Numbered from the stretch's first letter, positions 51,803 to 60,814 are shown. The stretch is DNA of 64,000 nt from an uncultured Pedobacter sp. (GCF_913776295.1 NZ_CAJYOJ010000073.1:1-64000), one strand, 5' to 3'. Made by a program: numbers and translations. The notes: generated by a model not told the origin, from the letters alone.

Positions 51803-52552
51803 ATGTACATAATACCTGCAATTGATATTTTGGATGGAAAAGTTGTCCGTCTTCGTGAAGGCGATTACAACCAGAAAACGGAATACGATGTTTCCATTCC
51901 TGAAATGATAGAGAAATACCGCTCGAACGGGACAGATTTTATCCATATTATCGACTTGAATGGAGCCAAAGGTGATTTTAGCAATCAAAAAACACTTTTT
52001 GAGATCATTAAAAAAACCGATATGAAAGTGCAATATGGAGGAGGCATCAGAACAATTGAGCAGGTGACCAACTTGCTTGATGCAGGTATCCATAGGGTAA
52101 TTGTGGGCACACAAGCCATTACCAATCCTGATTTCTTGCGACAACTGAGCGAGGCTTTTGCAAAAAAAGATGATTATGCTAATCGAATTGTTATTGCGAT
52201 TGACGTTTTAGATGAAGTAATCAAATATTCAGGCTGGATGGAAAGCTCGCCAATCAAGCTCATGGACTATGTGGATAAATGTCTTTCGCTGGGATTTTTC
52301 CGTTTCTTATGTACCGATATCAGTAAAGATGGAAAATTGGGAGGTGCAGCGATTGAATTATACCAAAAATTATTGGAACACTCACCAATGATCAAATTAA
52401 TCGCTTCGGGTGGTGTAAGTTCAATGGATGATATTTATGAACTGGCTAAATACCCGATCAGAAGTGTGGTCGTTGGAAAAGCTATTTACGAAGACCGGAT
52501 CACTATTGAAGAGATTAAAGAGTGGAATTTGAAGGCGCTATCTAGCATATAG
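51803..52552 (+). CDS. hisA: Phosphoribosylformimino-AICAR-phosphate isomerase
   Basis: This 249-residue (beta-alpha)8-barrel enzyme has IPAIDILDGKVVRL (catalytic Asp) and VQYGGGIRTIEQ, with the second Asp in FLCTDISKDGKLGG. It opens the ring of ProFAR to PRFAR. Its TAG stop takes its last two bases from the left end of the DUF559 element. Its stop is 42 nt before the DUF559-hisF start. Confidence 0.96.
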   Translation: MYIIPAIDILDGKVVRLREGDYNQKTEYDVSIPEMIEKYRSNGTDFIHIIDLNGAKGDFSNQKTLFEIIKKTDMKVQYGGGIRTIEQVTNLLDAGIHRVIVGTQAITNPDFLRQLSEAFAKKDDYANRIVIAIDVLDEVIKYSGWMESSPIKLMDYVDKCLSLGFFRFLCTDISKDGKLGGAAIELYQKLLEHSPMIKLIASGGVSSMDDIYELAKYPIRSVVVGKAIYEDRITIEEIKEWNLKALSSI

Positions 52553-53041
52553 CCCCCCATCCCCCTGAAGGGGAGTTAATTAGCATAACAGAGTATGACC
52601 TATAAAAAAAATGAGGACGAATCAGACTTCTTTGAAGTCAATGAGCCTAATATGTTTTATGGCGCATCACCCATAATTTTTGGAAATGCTAAAAAATTAA
52701 GAAATACCGTAACTGAAGCAGAAAGTTTATTATGGCAAGTAATTAGCAATAAACAATTAGGAGTCAAATTTAGAAGACAACACCCAATTTCGTGTTTTAT
52801 CGCTGACTTTTATTGTCATGAGGCAAAATTAATTATTGAATTAGATGGAAGTATACATGATCTACCAGAGATTATGAATAAGGACATTGAACGACAAAAG
52901 TGCCTTGAAGGATTTGGAATTAAAGTAATTAGATTTAAGAATGCTGAAGTATATAATAATTTAAACTCAGTTTTGGAAAAGATAAAAGATGCCGTATCGG
53001 CAAAGCAATTGGCAACTCCCCCATCGGGGGGCGGGGGGCTT
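52551..53041. mobile_element. DUF559 nuclease element with G-rich inverted ends
   Basis: Left end AGCCCCCCATCCCCC...GAGTT (52551-52577) is an imperfect inverted copy of right end AACTCCCCCATCGGGG...GGCT (53014-53041). Between them lies only the DUF559 frame and a short leader. The element separates hisA from hisF, which are otherwise adjacent in such operons. No clear target duplication is visible. A mobile origin is inferred from the end symmetry and position. Confidence 0.65.
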
Positions 53042-53791
53042 AGTAAACGAATAATCTCCTGTCTCGACGTTAAAGACGGCCGTACGGTAAAAGGTGTAAA
53101 CTTTGTTGATTTACGCGATGCCGGCGATCCGGTTGAACTGGCCGCCCAATACGCGCAACAAGGTGCAGACGAATTGGTATTTCTGGATATTACGGCCACG
53201 CATGAGCGTCGAAAGACCATGATTGAGATGGTAAAATCGGTTGCGCGACAGTTAAACATTCCATTTACCATAGGCGGAGGCATAACCGAAATTGCCGATG
53301 CCGAGGCACTTTTAAATGCTGGGGCCGATAAAATCAGCATTAATTCTGCAGCCGTGCGCAATCCTAAACTGATTGAAAAACTCGCAAAGGCTTTCGGTGT
53401 GCAATTTGTGGTTTTAGCGGTGGATACCAAACACGTAATGGGCAAAAATATGGTCCATTTAAATGGTGGAAGACTAATTACTGAGCTGGAAACCGAAAAC
53501 TGGATTAAACAGGCCGAAGATTTAGGCGCCGGCGAGATTTTGCTAACTTCTATGGACCATGATGGTACTAAAGCGGGATTTGATTGCGGTTTATTAGGTA
53601 AAATTAACCAAATGATCAATATCCCAATCATTGCATCTGGTGGGGCAGGAAATATGGAACATTTTACCGAGGTATTCCAAAAAGCCAATGTTGATGCCGC
53701 GCTGGCCGCTTCCGTATTTCATTATGGCGAAATCCTGATTCCGGATTTAAAACAGGAATTGAAAAGGAACAATATTCCGGTAAGAATATAA
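52595..53791 (+). CDS. hisF: DUF559 nuclease domain fused to HisF
   Basis: This 398-residue frame has a DUF559 (Vsr-like PD-(D/E)xK) domain at residues 25-131, with CFIADFYCHEAKLIIELDG holding the metal-site Asp/Glu set and a QHPI segment. A linker ATPPSGGGG follows, then HisF from L149 (LSKRIISCLDVKDGR). HisF's catalytic Asp11 corresponds to residue 158 and is kept. HisF makes IGP and AICAR with HisH ammonia. There is no ATG at the junction; a TTG at 53009 (codon 139) could restart. Whether one polypeptide or two is made is unknown. Confidence 0.9.
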   Translation: MTYKKNEDESDFFEVNEPNMFYGASPIIFGNAKKLRNTVTEAESLLWQVISNKQLGVKFRRQHPISCFIADFYCHEAKLIIELDGSIHDLPEIMNKDIERQKCLEGFGIKVIRFKNAEVYNNLNSVLEKIKDAVSAKQLATPPSGGGGLSKRIISCLDVKDGRTVKGVNFVDLRDAGDPVELAAQYAQQGADELVFLDITATHERRKTMIEMVKSVARQLNIPFTIGGGITEIADAEALLNAGADKISINSAAVRNPKLIEKLAKAFGVQFVVLAVDTKHVMGKNMVHLNGGRLITELETENWIKQAEDLGAGEILLTSMDHDGTKAGFDCGLLGKINQMINIPIIASGGAGNMEHFTEVFQKANVDAALAASVFHYGEILIPDLKQELKRNNIPVRI

Positions 53792-53851
53792 GTTAGTCCG
53801 AAGTCGGCAGTCCACAGTCTGGAGTATGCTCTTCCGAAATAAAAAAATAAA

Positions 53852-54454
53852 ATGACAATCGATATTAATTCCCTTGATTGGGATAAAACTGCAGGCTTAC
53901 TACCCGTAATTATCCAGGATTATAAAACCTTAGAAGTTTTAATGCTGGGTTATATGAATGCCGACGCTTTGGAAAAAACCCAGACTGAAGGTAAAGTAAC
54001 CTTTTTTTCACGCTCTAAAAACCGCCTTTGGACAAAAGGTGAAACCAGCAACAGCTTCCTTTATGTAAAGGAACTTTTTGTAGATTGCGATAACGATACC
54101 ATCCTGATCAAGACCGATCCTGTTGGTCCAACCTGCCATACCGGAAGCCGCAGTTGTTTTAAAACCGATTTTAACCAGAATTTCATTTTTGAACTCGAAA
54201 ACATCATTAATGATCGTTATGAAAACCCGGTTGAAGGCTCTTATATCAACAAAATGCGGAACAAGGGGCTTAATAAGATTGCGCAAAAAGTTGGTGAAGA
54301 AGGTGTAGAAACCGTTATTGCCGCGCTAGCTGAAACGGAGGAAGAATTTATAGGCGAAGCATCAGATCTGGTTTTCCACTTATTGTTTCTGTTAAAAGAA
54401 AAAGGCCTGTCTATTCAGGATATTGCAAAGAATTTAGAGAAAAGACATCGATAA
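53852..54454 (+). CDS. hisI: Bifunctional phosphoribosyl-AMP cyclohydrolase / phosphoribosyl-ATP pyrophosphatase
   Basis: This 200-residue protein joins the HisI cyclohydrolase (MLGYMNADALEKT, SRSKNRLWTKGETSNSF, DCDNDTILI, GPTCHTGSRSCF) and the HisE pyrophosphatase (MRNKGLNKIAQKVGEEGVETVIAA). It does steps two and three of the pathway. It is the last his gene. Zinc Cys residues are intact. A repeat-like sequence (AGTCCGAAGTCGGCAGTCC) fills the gap before it. Confidence 0.95.
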   Translation: MTIDINSLDWDKTAGLLPVIIQDYKTLEVLMLGYMNADALEKTQTEGKVTFFSRSKNRLWTKGETSNSFLYVKELFVDCDNDTILIKTDPVGPTCHTGSRSCFKTDFNQNFIFELENIINDRYENPVEGSYINKMRNKGLNKIAQKVGEEGVETVIAALAETEEEFIGEASDLVFHLLFLLKEKGLSIQDIAKNLEKRHR

Positions 54455-54528
54455 GGTGGAAGGCAGGAAGGTTGAAGGTGTAAGGTTTTAACTATTGAGG
54501 ATCGATTCTGAACCAGAACTAAAAAGCT

Positions 54529-54900
54529 TTGAAAATACAGGATAAAATTACCGAGGTAATAAAGTCGAGAATTTTAGGCTGGCATTTTTCGGCTATTTTC
54601 ATCTCTGCATTTTTAATATGTTCTTTACTTTACAAATTAGTTATTCCAATTTTATTTTGGATGGCTCTAGGAGAAAGCGCAGAATCTGATAGAATCTCGA
54701 ATTTACCTTTTAATATGTTTATTGGAGAATGGATAGCGTTAATTTTAACTACTCTACTATGCGCGTTTCTTACATTGATAAATTTGAAGAAATTAAACTT
54801 TCGACGGGCAAAATCTTATCTATTAACCATATCAATAATTTCTATATTATATTTATTGAGAACTCAAATTGGTGACTTTCTATTTGAAGTTTTTCAATAA
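54529..54900 (+). CDS. Hypothetical membrane protein
   Basis: This 123-residue protein starts at TTG and has three hydrophobic segments (ISAFLICSLLYKLVIPILFWMAL; WIALILTTLLCAFLTLI; a third near the end). There is no motif. It follows hisI after an AGGTGGAAGG repeat. Coding quality is moderate because the codon usage is AT-rich. Confidence 0.5.
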   Translation: MKIQDKITEVIKSRILGWHFSAIFISAFLICSLLYKLVIPILFWMALGESAESDRISNLPFNMFIGEWIALILTTLLCAFLTLINLKKLNFRRAKSYLLTISIISILYLLRTQIGDFLFEVFQ

Positions 54901-54932
54901 TAATTGTTCATTAGATTAAATTGTAAATTAAA

Positions 54933-55457
54933 TTGAAAACGAGTATTAATTTTGATGAATTAAATATATTTGTAAAGAGTAAAACACCTACAAACTATTA
55001 TTTTAAAATATTTTTATTCCTTTTCAATACCACTGCTATCACTGGATTATTCTGGTTTGCTTTTAGCCTGCAAGAAGGAAAGCCAAACATTTTTCCATTC
55101 CTCCTACCGATTGCGTATTTTTTTACACTTGGCAAATATTTAATTTGGAATACTTTTGGAGAAGAATTTTATATCATCAGTACAACTCATATATCCTATC
55201 AGCACAGTTATGGATTTTGGACAACTAAACTTAAAACAGCTAAATATTATTCTATTAATGAATTACAGAATAAAGGAAGCGAGGGTGTAAGCTTTATTTT
55301 CCAAGATTATACTGACGAAAAATTACCAACAGAAGTATTCAGTACAGCGCTACCCATCTCTGTTGCTGATTCAGCGAGAATTTTTAACCGATTAAATGAA
55401 ATGAAAGTTAATGAATTTGGTGAAGGCATAAATTTTCCAAAGATTTTTGCGAATTAA
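54933..55457 (+). CDS. Hypothetical membrane protein
   Basis: This 174-residue protein has a TTG start and two to three N-terminal hydrophobic helices (IFLFLFNTTAITGLFWFAF; IFPFLLPIAYFFTL), then a soluble PH-like beta domain (EEFYIISTTHISYQHSYGFW). This layout resembles bPH-domain membrane proteins of unknown role. It lies 32 nt after the previous hypothetical. Confidence 0.55.
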   Translation: MKTSINFDELNIFVKSKTPTNYYFKIFLFLFNTTAITGLFWFAFSLQEGKPNIFPFLLPIAYFFTLGKYLIWNTFGEEFYIISTTHISYQHSYGFWTTKLKTAKYYSINELQNKGSEGVSFIFQDYTDEKLPTEVFSTALPISVADSARIFNRLNEMKVNEFGEGINFPKIFAN

Positions 55458-55567
55458 ATGATACTTATTTAAAGGCATAAATAAGGTTTAAAAAAAAGGT
55501 AAATAGCTTTAAGTTACCAGATGCTTAAACCCTATACCCTAAACCTTAAGCCCTAAACCTCAAGAAA

Positions 55568-56464
55568 ATGCTCAAGCACATCAAAACACTTCCTGGCCAC
55601 CAAAACCCTGTTTATGCCCTTGCCCATTCTGATCAGGATGAATTATTTTTTAGTGCGGGTAACGATAAAGGCATTGTTGAATGGTCTTTAGCTGAAATGG
55701 CTTTTGTGAAGGTTAAAATGCCTGTACAAAGTTCAGTTTATTGCCTGCATTTTTTCAATCATCAGGTATTTGTGGGCGAAAGAAGTGGTGCTTTTAGTGT
55801 TTACGACCTGAAAGAACAAAAGGTAATTGTAAGGATAAATGCACATATCAAACCTATTTTCGATATACAAACGGTAAAAAGTAAAAATGAGCTGATCACC
55901 ACTGGCGAAGATGGAACCGTAGCGGTTTGGTCGTTAAATGATTTTAAGGAAATTTACCGCTTTCAGGCAGCTTATGATACCGTTCGCACCATTGCTATCG
56001 CTCCGGATGAAATGGAAATTGCATTTGGCTGTAAAGATCACCTGGTTAAAATTTATAGTCTGCTTGACTATAGCCTGAAGCAAATCCTTGAAGGGCATAA
56101 ACTTCCGGTTACTGCGTTAGCTTACCACCCTGAAAGCAGGTATTTAATTTCAGGTAGCCGCGACGCACAGCTTAAGATCTGGAGGCTGCCAGATTATGAG
56201 TTGATACAAACTGTACCCGCCCACATGTTTACCATTTATGATATTGCCTTCCACCCCACCCGGCCCTACTTTGCCACCAGCAGCCAGGATAAAAGCATTA
56301 AACTTTGGGATGCAGAAAATTTTAAACTCTACAAAATATTAAGTTTGGAGAAGGCTGGCATCGGTCACACCCATTCCATCAATAAAATCATTTGGAGTAA
56401 TGATGGCAGATACCTAATCTCTACAGGTGATGACAGACAGGTAATGGTTTGGGAGATGGAATAA
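55568..56464 (+). CDS. WD40-repeat beta-propeller protein
   Basis: This 298-residue protein consists of about seven WD40 units (GHQNPVYALAHSDQDELFFSAGNDKGIVEW, GHKLPVTALAYHPESRYLISGSRDAQLKIWRL, DIAFHPTRPYFATSSQDKSIKLW, GDDRQVMVWEME). It has no signal peptide or enzymatic part, so it is likely a cytoplasmic scaffold. It starts behind a CCCTAAACC-type repeat. Partners are not visible. Confidence 0.92.
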   Translation: MLKHIKTLPGHQNPVYALAHSDQDELFFSAGNDKGIVEWSLAEMAFVKVKMPVQSSVYCLHFFNHQVFVGERSGAFSVYDLKEQKVIVRINAHIKPIFDIQTVKSKNELITTGEDGTVAVWSLNDFKEIYRFQAAYDTVRTIAIAPDEMEIAFGCKDHLVKIYSLLDYSLKQILEGHKLPVTALAYHPESRYLISGSRDAQLKIWRLPDYELIQTVPAHMFTIYDIAFHPTRPYFATSSQDKSIKLWDAENFKLYKILSLEKAGIGHTHSINKIIWSNDGRYLISTGDDRQVMVWEME

Positions 56465-56605
56465 CTTAGTTTGTTAGAAACCGTCGTCACCATGAATTTA
56501 TTTCAGGGTATCTCATTAAAGATGCTAAAACAAATTCAGCATAACGATTTCAGCGTAATTAGAGCAAAACACCATCATTTTTGAATAAGATATAATTGAC
56601 GAAAG

Positions 56606-57391
56606 TTATCCCACAAAACGTTTAATAATTCTCAATTTGTGCGAATATTTCCCCAGTTCTTTGTTAAAAATCCCCTGATCATCAATTGGATCAATTTTAA
56701 CCTTTGCGGAAGAATGAATGATTTCATTCGGGCTTAGCATAATGCCAACATGAGTTATTTTGCCTTCTTCATTATCAAAAAAAGCAACATCACCTGGCTG
56801 ACACTCGGCCAGAAAGCCAACCAATTCACCTTGTTCGGCCTGCTGGGCAGCATCGCGGTTTAATTTAATGCCCAACATTTTAAATACGGTTTGTGTAAAA
56901 CCCGAGCAATCTAAGCCAAATAAATGCCGTCCGCCCCATAAGTATGGAATGTTCTGAAAAAATGTAGCGGTTTCCGTTAGTTTATCTGTAAAATTCACAG
57001 CACGATTATCGTATGCTTCGAAATTCAGTTTAAATCTTTCTTCGCCAGCATAACAATATCCATCTTCTAAGAAAGGAAGATTACTTGCCGGACTTAAATG
57101 ATATAAACTGCCATCATTGGCCGTTAACGCGTTATTGAAACTTAAAGGCGCGAGCAAATGGCAGTCGTGCATTTGGGCAAACTGATCCTGATCAATAGGT
57201 GCCAGCTGCCTGAAATCCATCCAGCCTTGATAACCATCATAACCGTTCTGGATCAGCCACCAACGTTCTTCTTTCTGAATGATTTCAACATGATCACCAA
57301 ATAATAATTGTGAAACAATTTCTGCTTTATCTGATGCCTCTGCTCTTAACGGAGCCACCGCGACTCTACAAATACCGTATTGACTTTTCAT
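56606..57391 (-). CDS. NlpC/P60 cysteine peptidase with SH3-like domain
   Basis: This 261-residue protein has an N-terminal SH3-like region (VAPLRAEASDKAEIVSQLLFGD), a second SH3-like part (QNGYDGYQGWMDFRQL) and a C-terminal NlpC/P60 domain with Cys in LDCSGF, His in ITHVGIML and a third polar residue in the segment IIHSS. It cleaves peptidoglycan peptides. There is no obvious signal peptide, as in many Bacteroidota homologues. Confidence 0.92.
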   Translation of the reverse strand: MKSQYGICRVAVAPLRAEASDKAEIVSQLLFGDHVEIIQKEERWWLIQNGYDGYQGWMDFRQLAPIDQDQFAQMHDCHLLAPLSFNNALTANDGSLYHLSPASNLPFLEDGYCYAGEERFKLNFEAYDNRAVNFTDKLTETATFFQNIPYLWGGRHLFGLDCSGFTQTVFKMLGIKLNRDAAQQAEQGELVGFLAECQPGDVAFFDNEEGKITHVGIMLSPNEIIHSSAKVKIDPIDDQGIFNKELGKYSHKLRIIKRFVG

Positions 57392-57498
57392 ATATTCTGC
57401 TCAAGAAACTATTGTAAAACTAATAAAATACATTCATTGCCTAACATTTTGCATACAAATTTGTTATTTTTATGATGTTCATTTTTAATATGCCCGCC

Positions 57499-57951
57499 AT
57501 GAATTTTAAAAAGATATTAATTGCCGTTGATAATAGTACCTGCTCGGAAAAAGCGGCGAAAGCCGGTTATGATATGGCTGAAAATTTCGGGGCAGAAGTA
57601 GCGCTGGTTAACATTATCGAACCTATACCGGCTAATGTAAATCCAGACTTAACACTGGCACCGGTTTTCTTAGAAACCTATGATAACAGCGAAGAAAACA
57701 GCCACGTTTTATTAAAAGAAATGGAGACTAAATACGGAAAAGGAATACCGACCACCTACCTGAGCGTTATAGATACCGCAGCACATGGCATTATTCAGCA
57801 ATCAGACGAGTGGAAGTCAGACCTAATCGTTATAGGAACTTACGGCAGAACAGGTTTATACCACTTTTTAATGGGAAGTGTAGCGGAACATGTAGCCCGT
57901 AAATCTGCCTGCCCGGTTTTGATTATTCCTAATAAGAGTGAGGTAGACTAG
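57499..57951 (+). CDS. Universal stress protein
   Basis: From ATG 57499 (an upstream frame begins at 57472) this 150-residue UspA-fold protein has FKKILIAVDNSTCSEKA and ATP-binding GTYGRTGLYHFLMGS (G-2X-G-9X-G-S). It is a soluble stress-linked nucleotide-binding protein. It is divergent from the NlpC/P60 gene. Confidence 0.92.
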   Translation: MNFKKILIAVDNSTCSEKAAKAGYDMAENFGAEVALVNIIEPIPANVNPDLTLAPVFLETYDNSEENSHVLLKEMETKYGKGIPTTYLSVIDTAAHGIIQQSDEWKSDLIVIGTYGRTGLYHFLMGSVAEHVARKSACPVLIIPNKSEVD

Positions 57952-58284
57952 TGAGCTTAACCCGAAAAAATTTTCTTCATTAAGAGAAAATTTAGTTTGT
58001 AAAATCAATATAAATTACGGAGGGATAAAAAAGTTAGAATATTCGAAGTAGCGTCATTTCGAACGCAGTGCCGCCTGTGCGGACAGGCCTGACCGTACAG
58101 GCGGGGAGAAATCTTTTAAAGTAAATTTCAATAATTCGATTCAAAGATCTCTCCATTTCGCTATACTACAGTCGGGATGACGAGCAAACCAGAAGAGTTC
58201 TGTATGTAACATCAAACCAAAACTCGGTAAACGAAAAAAAGTCTCACATTACGCGAGACTTTTTTTGTAAATATCTAATAAAGA
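57952..58284. repeat. Intergenic region with composite repeat
   Basis: 58042-58190 holds a GTCATTTCGAACGCAGTG-type element with an internal CCGCCTGT...ACAGGCGG palindrome (58069-58102), then AAAGATCTCTCC..CGGGATGAC. It belongs to the same loose family as 26591, 36890 and 56487. The terminator at 58234-58266 follows. Confidence 0.65.
58234..58266. terminator. Bidirectional intrinsic terminator
   Basis: AAAAAAAGTCTC (58234-58245) and its complement (58255-58266) form a perfect 12-bp stem with T runs on both strands. It ends the ferredoxin transcript on the minus strand and can stop plus-strand reading from usp. Confidence 0.88.
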
Positions 58285-58635
58285 CTATCCTTCCTGGTGC
58301 AACCAGGCTTTCTTAGCCAATAATTCTTCTTCTGTTTCGCGGATATCCTCATCATCCACACAACAATCAACCGGGCAAACTGCCGCACACTGAGGCTCGT
58401 CATGAAAACCTTTACATTCCGTACACTTATCGGAAACGATATAATATACCTCATCTGAAACTGCCTCCTGAGCGGCATCAGCTTCTATCTGTTGATTACC
58501 AAAATCAATGATACCCTCCAAATTAGTACCATCAGAGAAACGCCATGCAGTTCCCGCATCATAAATTGCGTTATTCGGACATTCTGGTTCACATGCCCCA
58601 CAATTTATACACTCATCTGTTATTTTAATTGCCAT
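58285..58635 (-). CDS. 4Fe-4S dicluster ferredoxin
   Basis: This 116-residue protein has two cluster motifs: CINCGACEPECP near residue 10 and CTECKGFHDEPQCAAVCP near 75, separated by an acidic insert. It carries electrons in the cytoplasm. It is divergent from an acyl-CoA reductase gene; this pairing recurs in Bacteroidota, but a physical link is not shown. Confidence 0.94.
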   Translation of the reverse strand: MAIKITDECINCGACEPECPNNAIYDAGTAWRFSDGTNLEGIIDFGNQQIEADAAQEAVSDEVYYIVSDKCTECKGFHDEPQCAAVCPVDCCVDDEDIRETEEELLAKKAWLHQEG

Positions 58636-58713
58636 GTTTTCGTCTAATTCTTTTGCTTAGTTTACCTTTGCGCTGCAAATATAAGATATAATCCGTTAAT
58701 AATAATTCTAAAT

Positions 58714-59730
58714 ATGTCAGCATTAACTCAAGAAAAAGCAATAATTGCGTTCAGCAAACTCGGCAGAAAGCTTACAAACCCTACTGACATACTGGGAGAT
58801 GCACTTTATGCTGCCGAAAGTGCCAATGCATGGTTTACTCAGGAAAATATCAAAAAATCGATCTTATCATTTGCTGAGATGTTAAATGAATCAGATCTGG
58901 CCCTTTGGTTTCAATCCGTACAGTTTAGTACATCCCCCAAAAAGGTAGGCCTCATACTGGCAGGAAACATCCCCTTAGTAGGCTTACATGACATTTTATG
59001 CGTTTTAGCGACCGGGAACAAGGCCCTGATCAAACTTTCTTCCTCAGATGACAGGCTGATTAAAATTGTTCTTGCCGAACTGGTTAATATAGAAGCTGCT
59101 TTTACAGATCGGATTGAATATGTAGAGCGTTTAAAAGACTTTGATGCGGTAATTGCTACCGGAAGTAACAATTCATCCAGATATTTCGATTATTATTTTG
59201 GTAAAGTACCCAACATTATCCGCAAAAACAGAAACAGTATTGCCGTTTTAAATGGTACGGAAAGTAAAGAAGATATCCAAAGGCTGGGCGCTGATATTTT
59301 TGATTATTTTGGCCTGGGTTGCAGGAATGTCTCTAAAATCTATTTTCCGAAAGGATATGACATTGCTAAATTTTATGAGGGAATTGAAAGTTTTCAGTCC
59401 ATTATTAACCATTTCAAATATCAGAATAACTACGATTATAATAAATCTATTTACCTGGTAAATGCTGCCAAACATTTTGACAACGGCTTTTTACTGTTAA
59501 AAGAAGATGAAAGTTTGGCTTCACCGTTGGCCGTGCTTTATTACGAAGAATATGAAAACCTGCAGGATATAGAAGATAAACTGAAAGCTAAAGCTGCTGA
59601 TATCCAATGTGTAGTCACTCAATCGCCAATAAATATAGCCGGATTTGATTTTGGCCAAAGCCAGCACCCAAAACTCTGGGATTATGCCGATCAGGTAAAT
59701 ACAATCGAGTTCTTAAATAGCCTAAATTGA
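58714..59730 (+). CDS. LuxC-like acyl-CoA reductase
   Basis: This 338-residue protein has the LuxC/acyl-CoA reductase fold (VGLILAGNIPLVGLHDILCVLATGNKALIKLSS, GSNNSSRYFDYYFG and GLGCRNVSKIYFP with the catalytic-Cys segment). It reduces fatty acyl-CoA to aldehyde with NADPH. It is divergent from the ferredoxin gene across a 78-nt gap. Confidence 0.9.
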   Translation: MSALTQEKAIIAFSKLGRKLTNPTDILGDALYAAESANAWFTQENIKKSILSFAEMLNESDLALWFQSVQFSTSPKKVGLILAGNIPLVGLHDILCVLATGNKALIKLSSSDDRLIKIVLAELVNIEAAFTDRIEYVERLKDFDAVIATGSNNSSRYFDYYFGKVPNIIRKNRNSIAVLNGTESKEDIQRLGADIFDYFGLGCRNVSKIYFPKGYDIAKFYEGIESFQSIINHFKYQNNYDYNKSIYLVNAAKHFDNGFLLLKEDESLASPLAVLYYEEYENLQDIEDKLKAKAADIQCVVTQSPINIAGFDFGQSQHPKLWDYADQVNTIEFLNSLN

Positions 59731-59761
59731 ATTTCTGAACGTTAGTCTTTCCCCTTTCTAC

Positions 59762-59792
59762 TTTGGTCTTTCAGCTTAAATAGCTATTTTTG
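59762..59792 (+). promoter_or_regulatory. Bacteroidota promoter, possibly giving a leaderless mRNA
   Basis: TTTG at 59762-59765 and TATTTTTG at 59785-59792 fit -33/-7 with a 19-nt gap. The start would be near 59799, where the ATG lies. Confidence 0.55.
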
Positions 59793-59798
59793 GACACA

Positions 59799-60002
59799 AT
59801 GTATATCGTAAAAGTTAAAGGCATAGCCAAAATTCCGGATTACGTACAGTTAAGAGATGACAAGTTTACACTTTTAGCTTATTTTAGGGTAGACAGGCCT
59901 GATAAATCACTGGAAAAACTGGGGCTTGGCGACAAGCAGGAATACATTATGGAAATGGTAAAAGATTTGCCTTTCGGGCAGATTTCAAAATTAGAAATAT
60001 AA
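59799..60002 (+). CDS. Small conserved protein upstream of ftsE
   Basis: From ATG 59799 (a TTG at 59790 would lie in the -7 box) this 67-residue protein reads MYIVKVKGIAKIPDYVQLRDDKF. It is soluble and conserved in form in Bacteroidota next to FtsE-type genes. It has no known function. It ends 1 nt before the FtsE gene. Confidence 0.75.
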   Translation: MYIVKVKGIAKIPDYVQLRDDKFTLLAYFRVDRPDKSLEKLGLGDKQEYIMEMVKDLPFGQISKLEI

Positions 60003-60003
60003 T

Positions 60004-60687
60004 ATGGCAGGCAACTCAGTAATTCATTTAAGCAATGTTGATGTTTTTCAACAGAAACATTTAGTCCTCTCCAATGTAAATTTACACATCGAAAAAGACG
60101 AATTTATATTCCTGATCGGGCAAACGGGGTCTGGAAAGAGCAGCTTGCTTAAAATATTATATGGCGACCTTCATATTGGCAATGGTGAGGGTAATATTGC
60201 CGGCTTCGACCTTAGAAACCTGAAAGAAAGCCAGGTACCGTTCTTACGCCGTAAATTAGGCGTTGTTTTCCAGGATTTTCAACTGCTTACCGATAGAACT
60301 ATTGAAAAAAACCTTGAATTTGTACTTAAAGCTACGGGTTGGAAAGACGAAAAGCTGATCAACGAGCGTATTAAAGATGTTTTGGATAAAGTGGGCCTGC
60401 GTTCTAAAATCAAAAAAATGCCGCACGAAATTTCGGGTGGCGAGCAACAGCGTATCGTAATTGCAAGGGCTTTACTTAATGATCCTGAAATTATCCTGGC
60501 TGATGAGCCGACAGGTAACTTAGATCCCGAAACTTCTGAAGAAATTGTCACCCTGCTGAAGCAGATCAGTCAGACAGGAACGGCAGTTTTAATGGCCACA
60601 CATGATTACCATATCATCCGTACTTTCCCATCGCGTATTATCAAATGTGAAAACGGCATCGTTCACGAAGGTGTACAAATAGCATAA
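60004..60687 (+). CDS. ftsE: FtsE-like ABC ATP-binding protein
   Basis: This 227-residue ATPase has Walker A GQTGSGKSS, signature ISGGEQQR, Walker B IILADEPTG and a H-loop ATHDYH. It is the cell-division ABC subunit that normally works with FtsX, which is not adjacent here. A role in wall hydrolase control at division is known for the family. It is co-transcribed with the small upstream gene. Confidence 0.92.
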   Translation: MAGNSVIHLSNVDVFQQKHLVLSNVNLHIEKDEFIFLIGQTGSGKSSLLKILYGDLHIGNGEGNIAGFDLRNLKESQVPFLRRKLGVVFQDFQLLTDRTIEKNLEFVLKATGWKDEKLINERIKDVLDKVGLRSKIKKMPHEISGGEQQRIVIARALLNDPEIILADEPTGNLDPETSEEIVTLLKQISQTGTAVLMATHDYHIIRTFPSRIIKCENGIVHEGVQIA

Positions 60688-60814
60688 AATTTCTGACATC
60701 CGTCAGCTAATCAGCCAATCTGTTCAGATAATCGCATATAAATCTGACAGCTTGGCTGATTTACGTTTATGGCAAAATAGTTGAGATTAACAGAAAAAAA
60801 TTCAGCCTTATATT

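Noticed and set aside
52816..53688. 290-residue frame opposite DUF559-hisF
   Set aside because: It is the mirror of a well-supported gene and has no family features.
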